Positions 23,332 to 34,919 of a stretch of 64,000 nucleotides of DNA are shown here, in pieces (the stretch's first letter is position 1; every line of letters begins with the position of its first letter). The notes under the pieces were generated by a model. It was given only the letters and a program-made list of their open reading frames with translations. It had not been told where the DNA came from and searched no databases. Both the position numbers and the translations under genes were made by a program. Source of the stretch: Henricia sp. BOLD:AAB3569 (Eukaryota; Echinodermata; Asteroidea; Spinulosida; Echinasteridae); the NCBI GenBank assembly GCA_037783545.1, contig JBBELK010000525.1:682001-746000 (forward strand), written 5' to 3'.

Positions 23332-23958
23332 CAGGGTGTCCATCAAAAAAGGAAACCCATCTTTAAGTGCAAATTATCAGAAATCTGTGCAATATTTCAA
23401 AAAAAAGGTGTGTATGTAGAAAAGGTCCAGACTGTCCTCTCTCCAATGGTACCAGGGTCATTATGTAACTGTCATGCATGACTGAGCAAACATGGCCATT
23501 ATGAAAGGTGGTGAAATCATCACTTGAAAGTGGGATAAGGGCAATAAAGTGATGAAAGAACACAACATTTAATTTCAAACCTTACCATCGATTGATAAGA
23601 CGAGCAGTCAGAGACATGAGACGACGATGTAAGCTGTGTATTCAGAGAAATGGTGGGCATGCCGAGGGCACACACCCCTGAATTTTTCTGTAAGGTAAGG
23701 AAATGTGTTATTTCATCACTCTATTGCCTTATCCCACTTTCAATTGAAGTGCTAACTTGTCACAGTAATGATTTCACCACCTTTCATAATGGCCATGTTT
23801 GCTCAGTCATGCATGACAGTTACATAAAGACCCTGGTACCATTGGACAGAGGACAGTCTGGACTTTCCCTACATACACACCTCTTTTTAAAATATTGCAC
23901 AGATTTCTAATAATTTGAATTTGAAGGTGGGTTCCTTTTTTTATGGATACGGTACCTG
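23332..23958. mobile_element. TA-flanked, mariner-like foldback element
   Basis: Ends CAGGGTGTCCATCAAAAAAG and TTTTTTTATGGATACGGTACCTG are near-inverse and lie between TA dinucleotides (23330-23331, 23959-23960). Arms of about 200 bp pair, sharing AATGGCCATGTTTGCTCAG and TCATGCATGACAG. The end sequence and TA target resemble mariner ends; there is no transposase. The two similar arm frames are mirror images. Confidence 0.7.
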
Positions 23959-24571
23959 TATAACATATATTAGCATTCGCTTAGTGATAGTTTTACTTCG
24001 ACAAATATTCCTTTTACGTGTATGCCCTTGCTTGGTATATTGGCGTAACCATTCGGAAATCGAACCGCTTCCTAATTGGAAGTGTTAAGTAGTGTCACTT
24101 CTCGAACGATTTCCATCCAATTACTTCCGAATTGCCTGATTCGTGTGCTGCGGCTATACATGCACCAATGTTTCGGCTTTTGAACATCCGGCCGTCAGGC
24201 GGTATAATAAGTTCATGGCAGTACAGCATGGACTGTGCAGGCAAGTATTGCAAATAAAATATGCACTCGGGCTTTCGTTCGCTGGCTTGCGTCATTGCCA
24301 GATGCTGGTGCGGTGGTACAGAATAGGTATAGCTAAAGTGCGGCATGAAGGGAAAAACGATATTTTAGATTTAACGTAAGTTTTATTGTATATAAAGAGT
24401 AATGGCAAAGCATCTCGTGGGCAAATTGGCCCCAGTACAATGATTATACCAAGTAATTCCAATGGTTATTATGCACTATGTATCAAATACTGCGTTCATT
24501 ACTTTACTCTGTTGCGCTTCCATGCAAACTTAGGGGAATGGATTTGAATGGAAAACCTGAGGAAGTATACA

Positions 24572-25240
24572 ACTGTGCCTCATAGCTCAGCTGGTGGAGC
24601 ATCTGCCTGGTTTGTCTGACGTCTTGGGGGGGGGCGGGCTTGAGGGAGTAGGCCCTACACCACTGTACCTCATAGCTCTGCTGGTAATGCATCTGTCCAG
24701 GCTGCCAGAGGTCTTGGGGGGAACCCGAGGGAGTATACCACTGTGCCTCATAGCTCAGCTGGTAGAGCATCTGCCCAGTGTGTCAGAGGTCATGGGGGGA
24801 ATCTGAGGGAGAATACCATGTGCCACTGTGCCTAGCTCTGCTGGTATAGCATCTGCCTGCTGTGTCAGAGATCTTGGGAAAACCTGAGGGAGTAAATATA
24901 CCATTGTCACAGTGCCTCATAGCTCAGCTGGTAGAGCATCTGCCTATAGTGTGTCAGAGATCTTGGGGAAACCTAAGGGAGTAATATACCACTGTGTCTC
25001 ATAGCTCAACTGGTAGAGCATCTGCCTGGTGTGTCAGAGATCTTGGGAAAACCCGAGGGAGTAAATATACCACTGTGTCTTATAGATCAGCTGGTAGTAG
25101 AGCATCTGCCTGGTGTCAGAGTTCTTTTGAAAACCCGAGGGAGTAAATTTATTTTATACCACTGTGCCTCATAGCTCAGCTGGTAGAGCATCTAGTGAGC
25201 CCGTCTCTGGTTCAAATCCGATGATGCCCGTATGATTTTT
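24572..25240 (+). repeat. tandem array of tRNA A-box units
   Basis: Eight imperfect units of 78-90 bp, with CATAGCTC-like anchors at 24581, 24671, 24749, 24831, 24918, 25000, 25081 and 25170. Each holds CATAGCTCAGCTGGTAGAGC, then TGTGTCAGAGATCTTGG, then AACCCGAGGGAGTA. Only the last unit continues into a B-box-like GGTTCAAATCCG followed by CCCGTATGATTTTTT. So the 5' half of a tRNA-derived SINE was amplified in tandem. A single relative lies near 48540-48660. Confidence 0.85.
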
Positions 25241-25249
25241 TTTCTGGAT

Positions 25250-26423
25250 GTGGTCACATTGTATTCGCATATCTGCATCTGCACTTTAACGCGAGGGTCC
25301 CGTGCGTTAAACTGACGCGTATCTCAAAGCACGGTGTAGACAGCACCTGAGGTCTTCGTTAATGTGCTGATGACGCATGGGAAATAACTCAATGCTAAAG
25401 CACTATAGGCCATGTCCATTACCAACACTTGGTGCAACCTTCATGTAATATGCACGTCTTAACTTCAACTACATGCGCGAATTGATAACCGAATACATGT
25501 ACTGTACATCTGGCGGTGCACTGAGAAAGCCCGCTGTGAGGTGTTTTTGGAGGGCGGGAGGAGGAGTCATCGAAAATAATTCCATGTGGGTTTTGTTTCG
25601 CGTCAAAGCAACATTGAATATCCATTGTAACATTGTATACAATGCGATCCTGATATTTGATGACATTTATGATAGGCAACTTCTGTATATAATTTATAAA
25701 ACCGAATTCTGTTGATTTTGTCAAAACCCCAATAAATATGATAATTTTCAAAACTCAACTGAATTGACTTCGTATAATCTCTACTTCCTCCATGTCTGAG
25801 CCTTATGGTATATAATCACAAAATCTGAAAACCAAATCACTGTCCTATGGCAATTAGGCTATACACGCAGATGCACATGCCATTCTTGGGTTTCACTTGG
25901 CTTGACAACGGTTGCTCTCCGCCATTACTGTGTCCATATATGGCACGCCAAAGCGGAAATAATTCAACACTGATAATTTTGCCATCAACCCTGAAAAACA
26001 AGTCTCAACATTTTTTTAAACTTGCCAACAAAAGCACGGTATGCCAGTTTCAAACAGTCTATCAACATTTAAAAGTCATGCCAACTTTTTTTTTCTTGCC
26101 CAACATCTGCGAAAATATGCGTCAACATTAAATTATCAGTGTTTAATTATTTTTCGCTTTGGCGAGCCATAGTATGGACACAGTAATGGCGGATGGCAAC
26201 CGGTTGTCAAGCAGTGAAACCCAAGAATATACGTTACTAATAAGTGCACTCGCTGAAAGTGCCTAAATGGCGTCTTCCTGGTCTTCCGCGCACTGCCGAG
26301 AAGGGTTGCGGGGGTGGTGAGAGGGGAAGGTGAGAGGTATAACGAGTAAGTCGTCTTGCAATGGGGTTTCTCGCAAGTCTTGCGAAACACTCAAAAATGT
26401 GTCCAAAACTCAGTCTCGCTTGA
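25250..26423. other. no gene recognised; two facing blocks
   Basis: Blocks around 25890-25960 and 26150-26230 are inverse to each other (TTGGGTTTCACT, GCCATTACTGTGTCCATA), with AATTATCAGTGTT words between: a further small foldback. Otherwise no exon with splice signals is convincing. Confidence 0.5.
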
Positions 26424-28594
26424 AGGAGGGTGTTCAGGTTTTTCCAGAAATTGGATTTCGTTCTAACCTAACATTCAAATCCATAAGAAGAAAACAGGAA
26501 AATTGCAAATCTCCAATTTGGATGTGGAAGAAAAAAGATTGGTGTAGCCTACAGTCACTGCACTGCATGTTCTGGAAAAATTAGTTTACTTAACATCTAG
26601 TCGGGTATCTATGGGGGACCCCCCGTGCACCCCCCCCCCCAGTACTAAACCAAACCAACTTTTTTAGGTGCATTTTATGGTCCTAAAACACATTTTTGAT
26701 GTTAACAGTAAAAAAAAACCGATGCACTCGGGTTATTCAAAATGGCGGCCAAAATGGCGGCCAAAATGGTCAAAAATCATATATTGGCCAAATAATATGA
26801 TGAAAGCACTTAAAAAACGGCTAGTTATATGTTTTTTACCCTCGCAAATTTATTTCTGGGGTCCCCTTTTTTCTATCAGGCCAATATGGCTGCTAAAAGT
26901 GGCCAACTGTGAGCAAAATGATATATAATGGACAAAAATAATGATAAACACATACATAACAAAGGTTATATTTTTTTGACCCTCGCAAATTTATTTCTGG
27001 GGTTCCCCTTTTTTCTATCATGCTTCAAATTCAAAATGGCGGCCAATATGGAGGCCAATATGGCTGCCAAAATTTGCCAAATATGAGAAAAATGATATAT
27101 AATGGACAAAAATAATAATCAACACATAACAAAAGTTGCACGTTTTTGACCCTCGCAAATTTATTTCTGGGGTCCCCTATTTTACTATCATGCTTCAAGT
27201 TAAATATGGCGGCCAATATGGCGGCCAACATGGCGGCCAATATGAAGAAAAAAAAGATATATAATGGACAAAAAATAATGATAAACACATACATGTACAT
27301 TAAAGGCAACCACCCAGAACTAACCCACACCAACTTATTGGGGAGCTCTTTGTGATATATAGCATATTTTGCATGTTAACAATACAATACAATGAAATGC
27401 TCTGGAGATATCTAAAATGGCGGCCAATATGGCCACTAAAAATGGTCCAAAATGAAAAAGATCATACATGTATATTAGCCAATAATGACAATCATTTATA
27501 AAATTGCTAGTTATGTTTCTTACCCTCGCAAATTTTATTTTTAGGATTTTCTACCATGCTCCAAATTAAAAATGGCTGCCAAAAGTGGCCATTATATGAG
27601 GAGAATGATATATAATGGGCCAAAAATAACCCACAGCTTGAAGATGGCGATCACTGTAGCTGCCAAGAGTGGCTAAATATGAGAAAAAATGACACATAAT
27701 AAAGAGAAAAATTAAAAAAACTGTTGCACCTTCAAGAACTAACGCACACCAACTTTTGGGGTGCCTTTTGATGTCACAAAAACATGTTAATTAAAAAATG
27801 GTCTGGCGATATCCAAGATGGTGGCCAATATGGTCACCAAACATTTTCAAAAATAGAAAAGGTCATATATTTATAGCAAAATAATGATTTAAATGATTAG
27901 TTATATATATTTTTACTCACAAATTTTTATCTGGTGTACGTGCTACTTTGCTACCACGCTTTAAATTCAAGACAGCGATCAATATGGCTGTCAAGTGTAG
28001 CTGAATGTAAGAAAAATGATATCTAATCGGCCAAAAACAAATTATAAAACATAAATTAAATGATGTTGTTCACCCTTATCAGTTGTCATCTTGGTATTCT
28101 TATCATGTTTGAAGTTAAATGAGGCTGGTATGACCACCAAAATGGCTTTTCAGGTCTACAAAAAATTATAAATATCCTAAGTATTTTTTTCCATGATCAC
28201 AACAAATATGATCTAAGAGACACAGATATGGGATAATGAGACAATGGGGTGTTTGTTGTTCGTGAAGAGGGAGTCTAAAGTGGAAAAGAATGATTCCAGA
28301 AAAATCAACGGTATTGAAGTGGGCATAATTATTGGGGTACACAAAATGTGAACAACTCAATACAATTCGAATTTGGATGTGCTTATAGAGCAGTTTAATC
28401 GTACACTCCTCAACATGATAGAAACCAGCAAGCAACATGCAGAAGGATTAGGATGGGCAGTTGTCCTATGCGATATTTCCATACAGATGCATCCCTTGGG
28501 TCTACATGTACTGGAGACACACCTATCCAATATGCCAATGCTACAGTGAGGGAAGTTTCAGTTTCACTGGATCTCTTAGTGGAGGATCCCTTAA

Positions 28595-29333
28595 AGGCCC
28601 AGTGTATCATTTGCAACGACCTCAAAAAGTAATCGACGAGTTTACAGGGGAAAAGTTCTGAAAGTAAAGATTGAATTAATAGCAACTACCCAATGAAAGG
28701 TTTCCGCTCAAAATGATATAATTTTACCAGAAAATAATCCGTAAAGATGAAATTATTTAGATCGTTTGCAAACGATTTACTTATTTTTGGTTCGCATCTG
28801 GGTCTTTCTATAAATTAGGGGTCCAGTGTTGGTGTCCCCCGTTCATTTTACATCTTGTTTTTGTAAATTCAGGACACATTCTTTAAATACTTTCCATCTC
28901 AAAGAGTGAGTACATAAAGTACAATTCATACAAAATGGTTTAAAAGCCATTTTAATGATTTTTGTACGAAAAATAACACATATCAGGTGTAACGGGGGAC
29001 ACCAAATGTCACACTTTTGGACCCCTAATTTATAGAAACACCCATCTACGCGGTCCAAAATGCATGGGCACTGTGTACTGCGTTGATCCAACGCGATGCA
29101 GTATATGATGTGCGCCACAGAGTGCATGACGCAAGCCACATAGTACCCGATCAACTGAGAACAAATATTTGAAACACCCCACCAAGACCAGGAAAACGCA
29201 TATGGATTTTCATGTTTTTTTTAAACGTGTGACAAAGCTGAAATTTCTTGGGATGAGTTTGTTGATGGCTTTCTTTTGATTTATAATGGTTTTATTCGCA
29301 GAATCGCTCAAAAACAGATCATCTGCAGGGCCT
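28595..29333. mobile_element. TTAA element inside the giant foldback (filled-site copy)
   Basis: Inverse homologue of 8145-8666, flanked by TTAA (28591-28594 and 29334-29337). It contains the MITE at 28800-29043; without that and its 4-bp duplication the length is about 491 bp. It occupies the central spacer of the giant foldback. Confidence 0.85.
28800..29043. mobile_element. 244-bp MITE with exact ATCT duplication
   Basis: Ends GGGTCTTTCTATAAATTAGG and CCTAATTTATAGAAACACCC are near-perfect inverses. ATCT stands at 28796-28799 and 29044-29047, while the uninterrupted homologue at about 8464 has a single AGAT (inverse orientation). Same subfamily as 11725-11978. An overlapping minus-strand frame is not a gene. 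Confidence 0.9.
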
Positions 29334-31024
29334 TTAAGCGAGCAAGGGAAAACGCACTAGCCCAGCCAGCACAGTAGACATTTTTCTCATTTGGCCTCTT
29401 TTGGCAGCCATGCTGATCGCATATTATGGAATTTGAAGTAAAAAAGGATAGCATAAAGATGATTGTTGAGGGTAGAAAACATACCAGTAACTAACCATTT
29501 TATTAATTTTTATTGCATCATATGGGTGATATGATTTGTCAGCCATATTGGCCGGCATCTTGGATATCTCAAGGGCCGCAGGGCTTTTCTCAGTTAAAAT
29601 CCAAATAGTTTTCGTGGATCAACGCACCCAAAGGTTGTTATTGGGGTGTGTGTGTGGGGGGAGGGGGGTGGGGGTGGTGGTCATTGAATTCATTTATTTA
29701 ACATATTTTGGCAGCCATATATTGGTTGTATAATAAATGAGGGTCAAGAACATATGAATAGCAATTTAGAAATGCTAATTATTCGCCTTATGATATGCTT
29801 TTAATTTTAGACCATTTTTGGCGGCCATATTGGCCACCATCTTTGTCTCCAGAAGATTTTATTTTAATAATGTTAACATCTAAAACTGTTTCAGAACTCT
29901 AAAAGGCATCATAAAAAGTTGGTGAGGTTAGTTTAGCGGAAGGGGGTTGCATTTAATTTATGCATTATTTTTTTGTCATTGTATATCATTTTTCTTACAT
30001 TTGGCCACTGTTGGCAGCCATATTGGTCGCCAATTTTGAATTTAGAGCATGATGTATTATAGAAAAATAGGGGATGCCAGAACAAAATTTAAAACGGTCA
30101 AAAGCACATAACTAGCAATTTTATAAATGATTTTATCATATTATATTTGGCTAATATATGATCTTTTCCATTTGGGACATATTAGCGGCCATACTGGCCG
30201 CCATCTTGGTCATCTCCAGAGCATTTTATTTTCTTGTTAGCATCCCATATGCTTCAGGATCATAAAAGACACCCTAAAAGGTTGTAAGTTAATTCTGGGG
30301 ATTGCATTTAATGTACATGTATTTTTTTGTCCATTATACATGTATATCATTTTTCTCATATTGGCCACTTTTGGTAGCCATATTGGCCGCCATTTTGAAT
30401 TTGAAGCATGATAGAAAAAAGGGGACCCCAGAAATGAATTTGCGAGGGTCAAAAACATATAACTTTTGTTATGTATGTGTTTATCATTATTTTTGTCCAT
30501 TATATATCATTTTGCTCACAGTTGGCCACTTTTGGCAGCCATATTGGCCTCCATATTGGCCGCCATTTTAAATTTGAAACATGATAGAAAAAAAGGGACC
30601 CCAGAAATAAATTTGCGAGGGTAAAAAACATATAACTAGCCATTTTTTAAGTGCTTTCATCGTATTATTTGGCCAATATATGATTTTTGACCATTTTGGC
30701 CGCCATTTTGGCCGCCATTTTGAATAACCCGAGTGCATCGGTTTTTTTTTACTGTTAACATCAAAAATGTGTTTTAGGACCATAAAATGCACCTAAAAAA
30801 CTTGGTTTGGTTTAGTACTGGGGGGGGTGCACGGGGGGTCCCCCATAGATACCCGACTAATCGGTGGCTTTCTTTTTATGATATCCTTTGGAAATATACG
30901 GATTGAGAGCACGACATTTCAGAATGGTAATGAGAAAAATATGACAAATGATATATCAAAATCTCATGGCCATGGGGTAAGTGAGGGATCAAAAAAGAAA
31001 TGGTCACGCTCTTTATAGCAGCGC

Positions 31025-31536
31025 CAGGGTTGTAATGACTTGGACTCGAGTCGACTCGAGTCCCGATTTTCACTGCAGACTTGACTTGACTTGAGACTCG
31101 AACCTCAAATGACTTGACTTGACTCGGACTCGTACATTTTTTGACTTGGGTCTGCCAAAAATAAAATTTAACTTTTTGTCATTTTGCATGAGGACCGAAC
31201 TGTGTTTCAGCACCAAGCTTTCTTTTAACATGGAGCATTCTTAGCCATATAGCAACAAAAATACTCCACACGAATGCAAGTTTTGCGTTTTGACTCATTT
31301 TGAAATTAGCCTGAAAAAAAGTATTGTTGTGACTACTCGACTTGAACCGACTTGACCAACATGCCTGACTTGACTTAACTTGGGACTCGAAGTTTGACTT
31401 GACTTGACTTGGGAGTCGAAGTTTGACTTGACTTGACTTGGGAGTCGAAGTTTGACTTGACTTGACTTGGGAGTCGAAGTCAGTTTGACTCTACTTGACT
31501 TGGAACTCGAGCAGAGGGAGACTCGTTACAACCCTG
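31025..31536. mobile_element. hAT-like MITE with 8-bp TSD and internal minisatellite
   Basis: Ends CAGGGTTGTAA and TTACAACCCTG; AGCAGCGC is duplicated exactly at 31017-31024 and 31537-31544. An 8-bp duplication with CAGGG ends fits the hAT superfamily. Inside are a 20-bp palindrome of GACTCGAGTC units and several 29-bp repeats made of GACTTGACTTGACTTGGGAG plus TCGAAGTTT, near 31370-31485. No transposase. Confidence 0.9.
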
Positions 31537-31544
31537 AGCAGCGC

Positions 31545-34480
31545 TATTGGTTCGAGATTCTAAATGCGTGCTTATAGAATACGAACAACTGTGTAAGCAA
31601 ATTGGTAGTCAGTGCAGGCTAACTACAAATATAAAGGATTTAGGCTATGCCACCTGCCTCAAAATAATTTGAGCAGTTAGCTCAGTAGCTCAACACCCAC
31701 GCTTTTAACGCCAATCTGTGGCAAAAATAAGAGTCGGGAGCGATGGTTTTAGAATCTCTTGAGCCATGAGGCCGCTGGAAGGAACGAGCACCTGGCGTTC
31801 AGATCGTAAACTTATAAAATGGGGTAATTTTTGGCTTGTACTTGTGGAATAATCAACGCCAATAGCGCGCCAAACATCGTGTTTACGAAGTTCATTGTGC
31901 AGTGAATTAACACGGCGTGTATTTCGGGTTGAATTGCCCGGGGCGCGCCAGGGCAGCTGACCCTCGCGATATACGGTAGCCCGATCTATTCAGCTCAGTT
32001 GAGAAACTCGTGGGAGAAGATTGAAAGAAAGGTTTTCGTAAGTTGGCTCGTGTTAGAAGTCAACAAGCTGGCTGTTGCCGTCCCTTGTTCTCTCTTTTGT
32101 AACAGCACGGGCCGGTGTTGTTTTTAGCATCAGCTGGCAAACTAAGGCACGGTGTGAGGCGAGGCGAGCTGACGGTCCAGTCGCCCCGCCCCGAGTCCAT
32201 GCATGCAGTCGCTCCAACTTTTTCCCAAACAAGCTCGCTTTTTGTTTTGTAGGCTAGATGCGAGACACGGTTGTGGTATATAATGGAACATTTGACCGAT
32301 TTTGTTTCATACAAGAACTGGTTGTCTATTTGACATGACATGAAAACTCAAATTTAATACCTTGATGCCATTGCCAACTTTTGCGCGTTTCGGCCGAAAT
32401 ACATGTACTGCGGTTCTAAAGAAGATTAAAGAACACGCTCGTCGTATAACTTGATATTTTCCTCGAGTATAAGCAAAGACAGCATAAGCCATGCGGGCTT
32501 AAAGAGCCTGTTCGGGGATCATTAAAGTTTATTTTGCGGAATACAGCCTAACAGCTGTCGCTACTCGCGAATGCCTCACACACCGTGCCACGATTCGATC
32601 AGCCGTATGCAGAGCTAGCAGCGTAACAAAGGGCCCAAAGCACGCATTCCTAATTTCCACTCCGAGCAGCCTGATGGCCCTAATATAGTTTCCCTCTATC
32701 CGTGTCGGTCAAATCCATTCTCATTTGCATTACTATACTTGACCCGGGCCGGCAAAGTGACCACTGCGGCGCATTTTAAGTTAATTGGCATGCAAGGTTG
32801 AAGACGAAAAAACGAACGAACATTGTCTTTGTCCAAAGAAACCTGATAGGCCTATAGGCTATGCTGTGCAAGGGTGGTAATCCTCCATACTTTGATATAC
32901 AAATGCATGCAATTCCCACCAAAAACTCACTTTAATTCACGTAACCAAACATTGGTATGAGAGAAAAATCGTAAGGGCCTTGTCGGGATTCGAGCCCGAG
33001 ACCTCGGACTCACTCTACCAGCTGAGCAATAGGGCACAGTGATTTTCCCTATGAACCCATTTTTTTTCTCTCGGTGTTGCATGGGGGCGCAACTGGGCAA
33101 AATAACCAACGCAATATCTTACGAACGCCCTTACGATTTTTCTCTCTTATACCATGCAAGTTTGGTTGTTTCATTTCAATGGTGCATTAGGCACCATACC
33201 AGATATCGCACCTATACATGCATCTCATACCTATACGTTAAGTTAATATGCAACACTCTTATTGTCATTTTCGGTAGGGATTCGAACCTTCAACCCCTGC
33301 TTTCGCTGACCTAACATTAAAAATGACAGATTTTGTTGCACGGTGTTGTGTAGGCTAATCCGGTTCACGGCACGCTCTTGTCAAGCTGCGAGAGTGACGT
33401 CCAGGATCAATACCGTGCTCACGGCGTAAATGAATGGCATAAAGCAACCCAACTATCCAAAGATGGCGGTAGTTAATAATCGGTTTGTTCCGCCTATTTA
33501 GCATTAGCGACAATAATGAGCGAAGGAGTCACAAATAGCGTAACAGATCAATGTGTCAAAATGTGGCCTAATCGGTTTAATTACATTCGTGTTGGCGTAC
33601 GCGTTTATCAAAGTAACTCACTCTTCACACCATTCCGCACAATAACAACGAAATATTGCCATTTTCCACTTTTACATCTGTCGCGAAGAAATTTGTAAGC
33701 AACACCATTGATACAAGAGATACACGCAAAACTTCGCAAAATCTGAGACCATGTCACCTTTGCGACATGTGAATTCGATCCACGACGAACAACATTAAAT
33801 TCCTGTCACAAAATGGCAGTACCATATACAACACCGCTGGAAATATACAGTGCCAAAGTGTGCTCGTTAACATTAACATCGGTTACTTACTTGCAATAGG
33901 GGGCCTATCTTTAAAAGGGTCCGTCAGAAAAATACAATTTTACAACAATTAATATGACATTTACTTGTCATGACAATCTGCATTCATCTTTATTCCCTTA
34001 CCATATACAAGGCAGTAAACAGCTTGGGGGCTTTATAAACGAGCATCCGCGTGAACCATTTGCACAAGTGTAAAAGTAGACTTTACACACGTCAAACAGT
34101 AATTTAGAGGCGGCTTGTTTTACACGTTGATTTTAAAAAGGTTCAACCTTTTCAACAACAGTCGGGATTTGTTTTAGGCCCTACCCCTCGCTGTCATCTC
34201 TTCTCGGAATTCTATTTCCACCGGATGTAAATATTCCCCTAACTACCCAATATAACCCCCTACGGTAACCCCACAATACACCTCTGCTCTGCTTGCAGTT
34301 CCTAAATGATATTAATACCCGTCTGGTTAGAGCCCCATGCATGCTTATACTGAGATATTAATATCAACCAATGGCTTATAGAATGCAGCTTCAGACGTAC
34401 ATCGCTCGCGCTCTGACATCATCGGGCGAGAAACTACCCTCTTACGTTCTCCTCGTCGTTCGCTGCACATGAATGGCCCA
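31545..34480. other. repeat-poor stretch upstream of Tob
   Basis: Noticeably fewer repeats and more CpG than the left half. Apart from the SINE-like block at 32938-33190 and a minus-strand B-box-like GGTTCGAATCCC near 33277, I see no gene. Short frames on both strands lack splice or family support. Confidence 0.4.
32938..33190 (-). repeat. foldback repeat with a tRNA-like core
   Basis: Arms with GAGAGAAAAATCGTAAGGGC (left) and CCCTTACGATTTTTCTCTC (right) are inverse. Within, the minus strand from about 33037 to 32966 reads GCCCTATTGCTCAGCTGGTA (A-box-like) and GGGCTCGAATCCCG (B-box-like). The acceptor stem does not close well, so this is a tRNA-derived mobile repeat rather than a tRNA gene. 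ATGAGAGAAAAATC also occurs at 19040, and its inverse near 48657 and 63140. Confidence 0.65.
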
Positions 34481-34489
34481 AACCGCAGC

Positions 34490-34572
34490 TATAAATAGCC
34501 CCGGCATTGATTGGCTTGCGTGCGTCGCGGGAAAGCAGCGCCTGGAACGACGAGCGAGCCGGACTGACGTCA
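34490..34572 (+). promoter_or_regulatory. promoter-like cluster: TATA box and CRE
   Basis: TATAAATA at 34490-34497 sits in GC-rich surroundings, 67 bases before a perfect TGACGTCA at 34565-34572, with a GATTGGC (inverse CCAAT-type) between. A possible donor CTGCAG/GTGAAA follows at 34911/34912. This could be a distal first exon of Tob or an unrelated transcript. The evidence is motif arrangement only. Confidence 0.35.
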
Positions 34573-34919
34573 GCACGGCCGGGCAGTCGTGTTACCATGC
34601 ACGTCGCACGCTGGAAGATTACGCACTTTGCTTGTTTTTCAAGGTTTGCTTCAATTGAAAACAACCCTGTTTTCTTCCTGCATGGATTTCGCCGCGGGTC
34701 TTCGCGTCGTCGTATCCGCTCAAGATCATAATTCGGCAAATGTCGATGATGTCAATGACTTTTCTCCCTGGAAACGGGACTGCCATAAATACCTCCCATA
34801 GATTTTTGTTGACACTTCGCGCACTGGGAAGTGTTTTCGTCGGTACGTTTACGGCGACTCCTAAATTAATTTATACGCCTGTACTCTTCCGAAAGAGAAA
34901 CTTGACACTGCAGGTGAAA

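Larger units (their letters stand above)
26598..30859. mobile_element. giant foldback transposon, 4,262 bp
   Basis: Starts TAGTCGGGTATCTATGGG and ends in its exact inverse; ATC is duplicated at 26595-26597 and 30860-30862. The outer 300 bp of the two arms are nearly identical when inverted. Each arm is made of diverged repeats of about 190 bp, alternating ATGGCGGCCAATATGG runs, a GATATATAATGGACAAAAAT block and a CCCTCGCAAATTTATTTCTGG block. Longer super-units begin with an ACTAACCCACACCAAC-type line near 26647, 27315 and 27736. No transposase is visible; similar 74-86 codon frames in both arms are mirror copies. The 3-bp duplication does not name a superfamily. Confidence 0.9.
26424..31012. 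mobile_element. AGGAGCGTG-family element split by a giant insertion
   Basis: The left part (26424-26597) has AGGAGGGTGTTCAGG, TGGATTTCGTTCTAACC and CCAATTTGGATGTGG, and stops in AACATC. The right part (30860-31012) resumes ATCGGTGGCTTTC and runs to TGGTCACGCTC. The uninterrupted family reads AACATCGGTGG across this point, for example at 17760-17770. So the 4.26-kb element between them is an insertion, with ATC duplicated. Confidence 0.85.

Noticed and set aside
24572-25240. Tandem array considered as a CRISPR or a tRNA gene cluster
   Set aside because: Units are too long and imperfect and lack unique spacers; all but the last lack a B-box. The window is eukaryotic.
26668-30792. Similar frames of 74-86 codons at both ends of the giant foldback
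   Set aside because: They are mirror copies produced by the arm symmetry and contain the ATGGCGGCC repeats; no protein signal.
32966-33037. Minus-strand sequence resembling a tRNA gene
   Set aside because: A- and B-box-like words are present, but the acceptor stem does not close and it is embedded in a foldback repeat.
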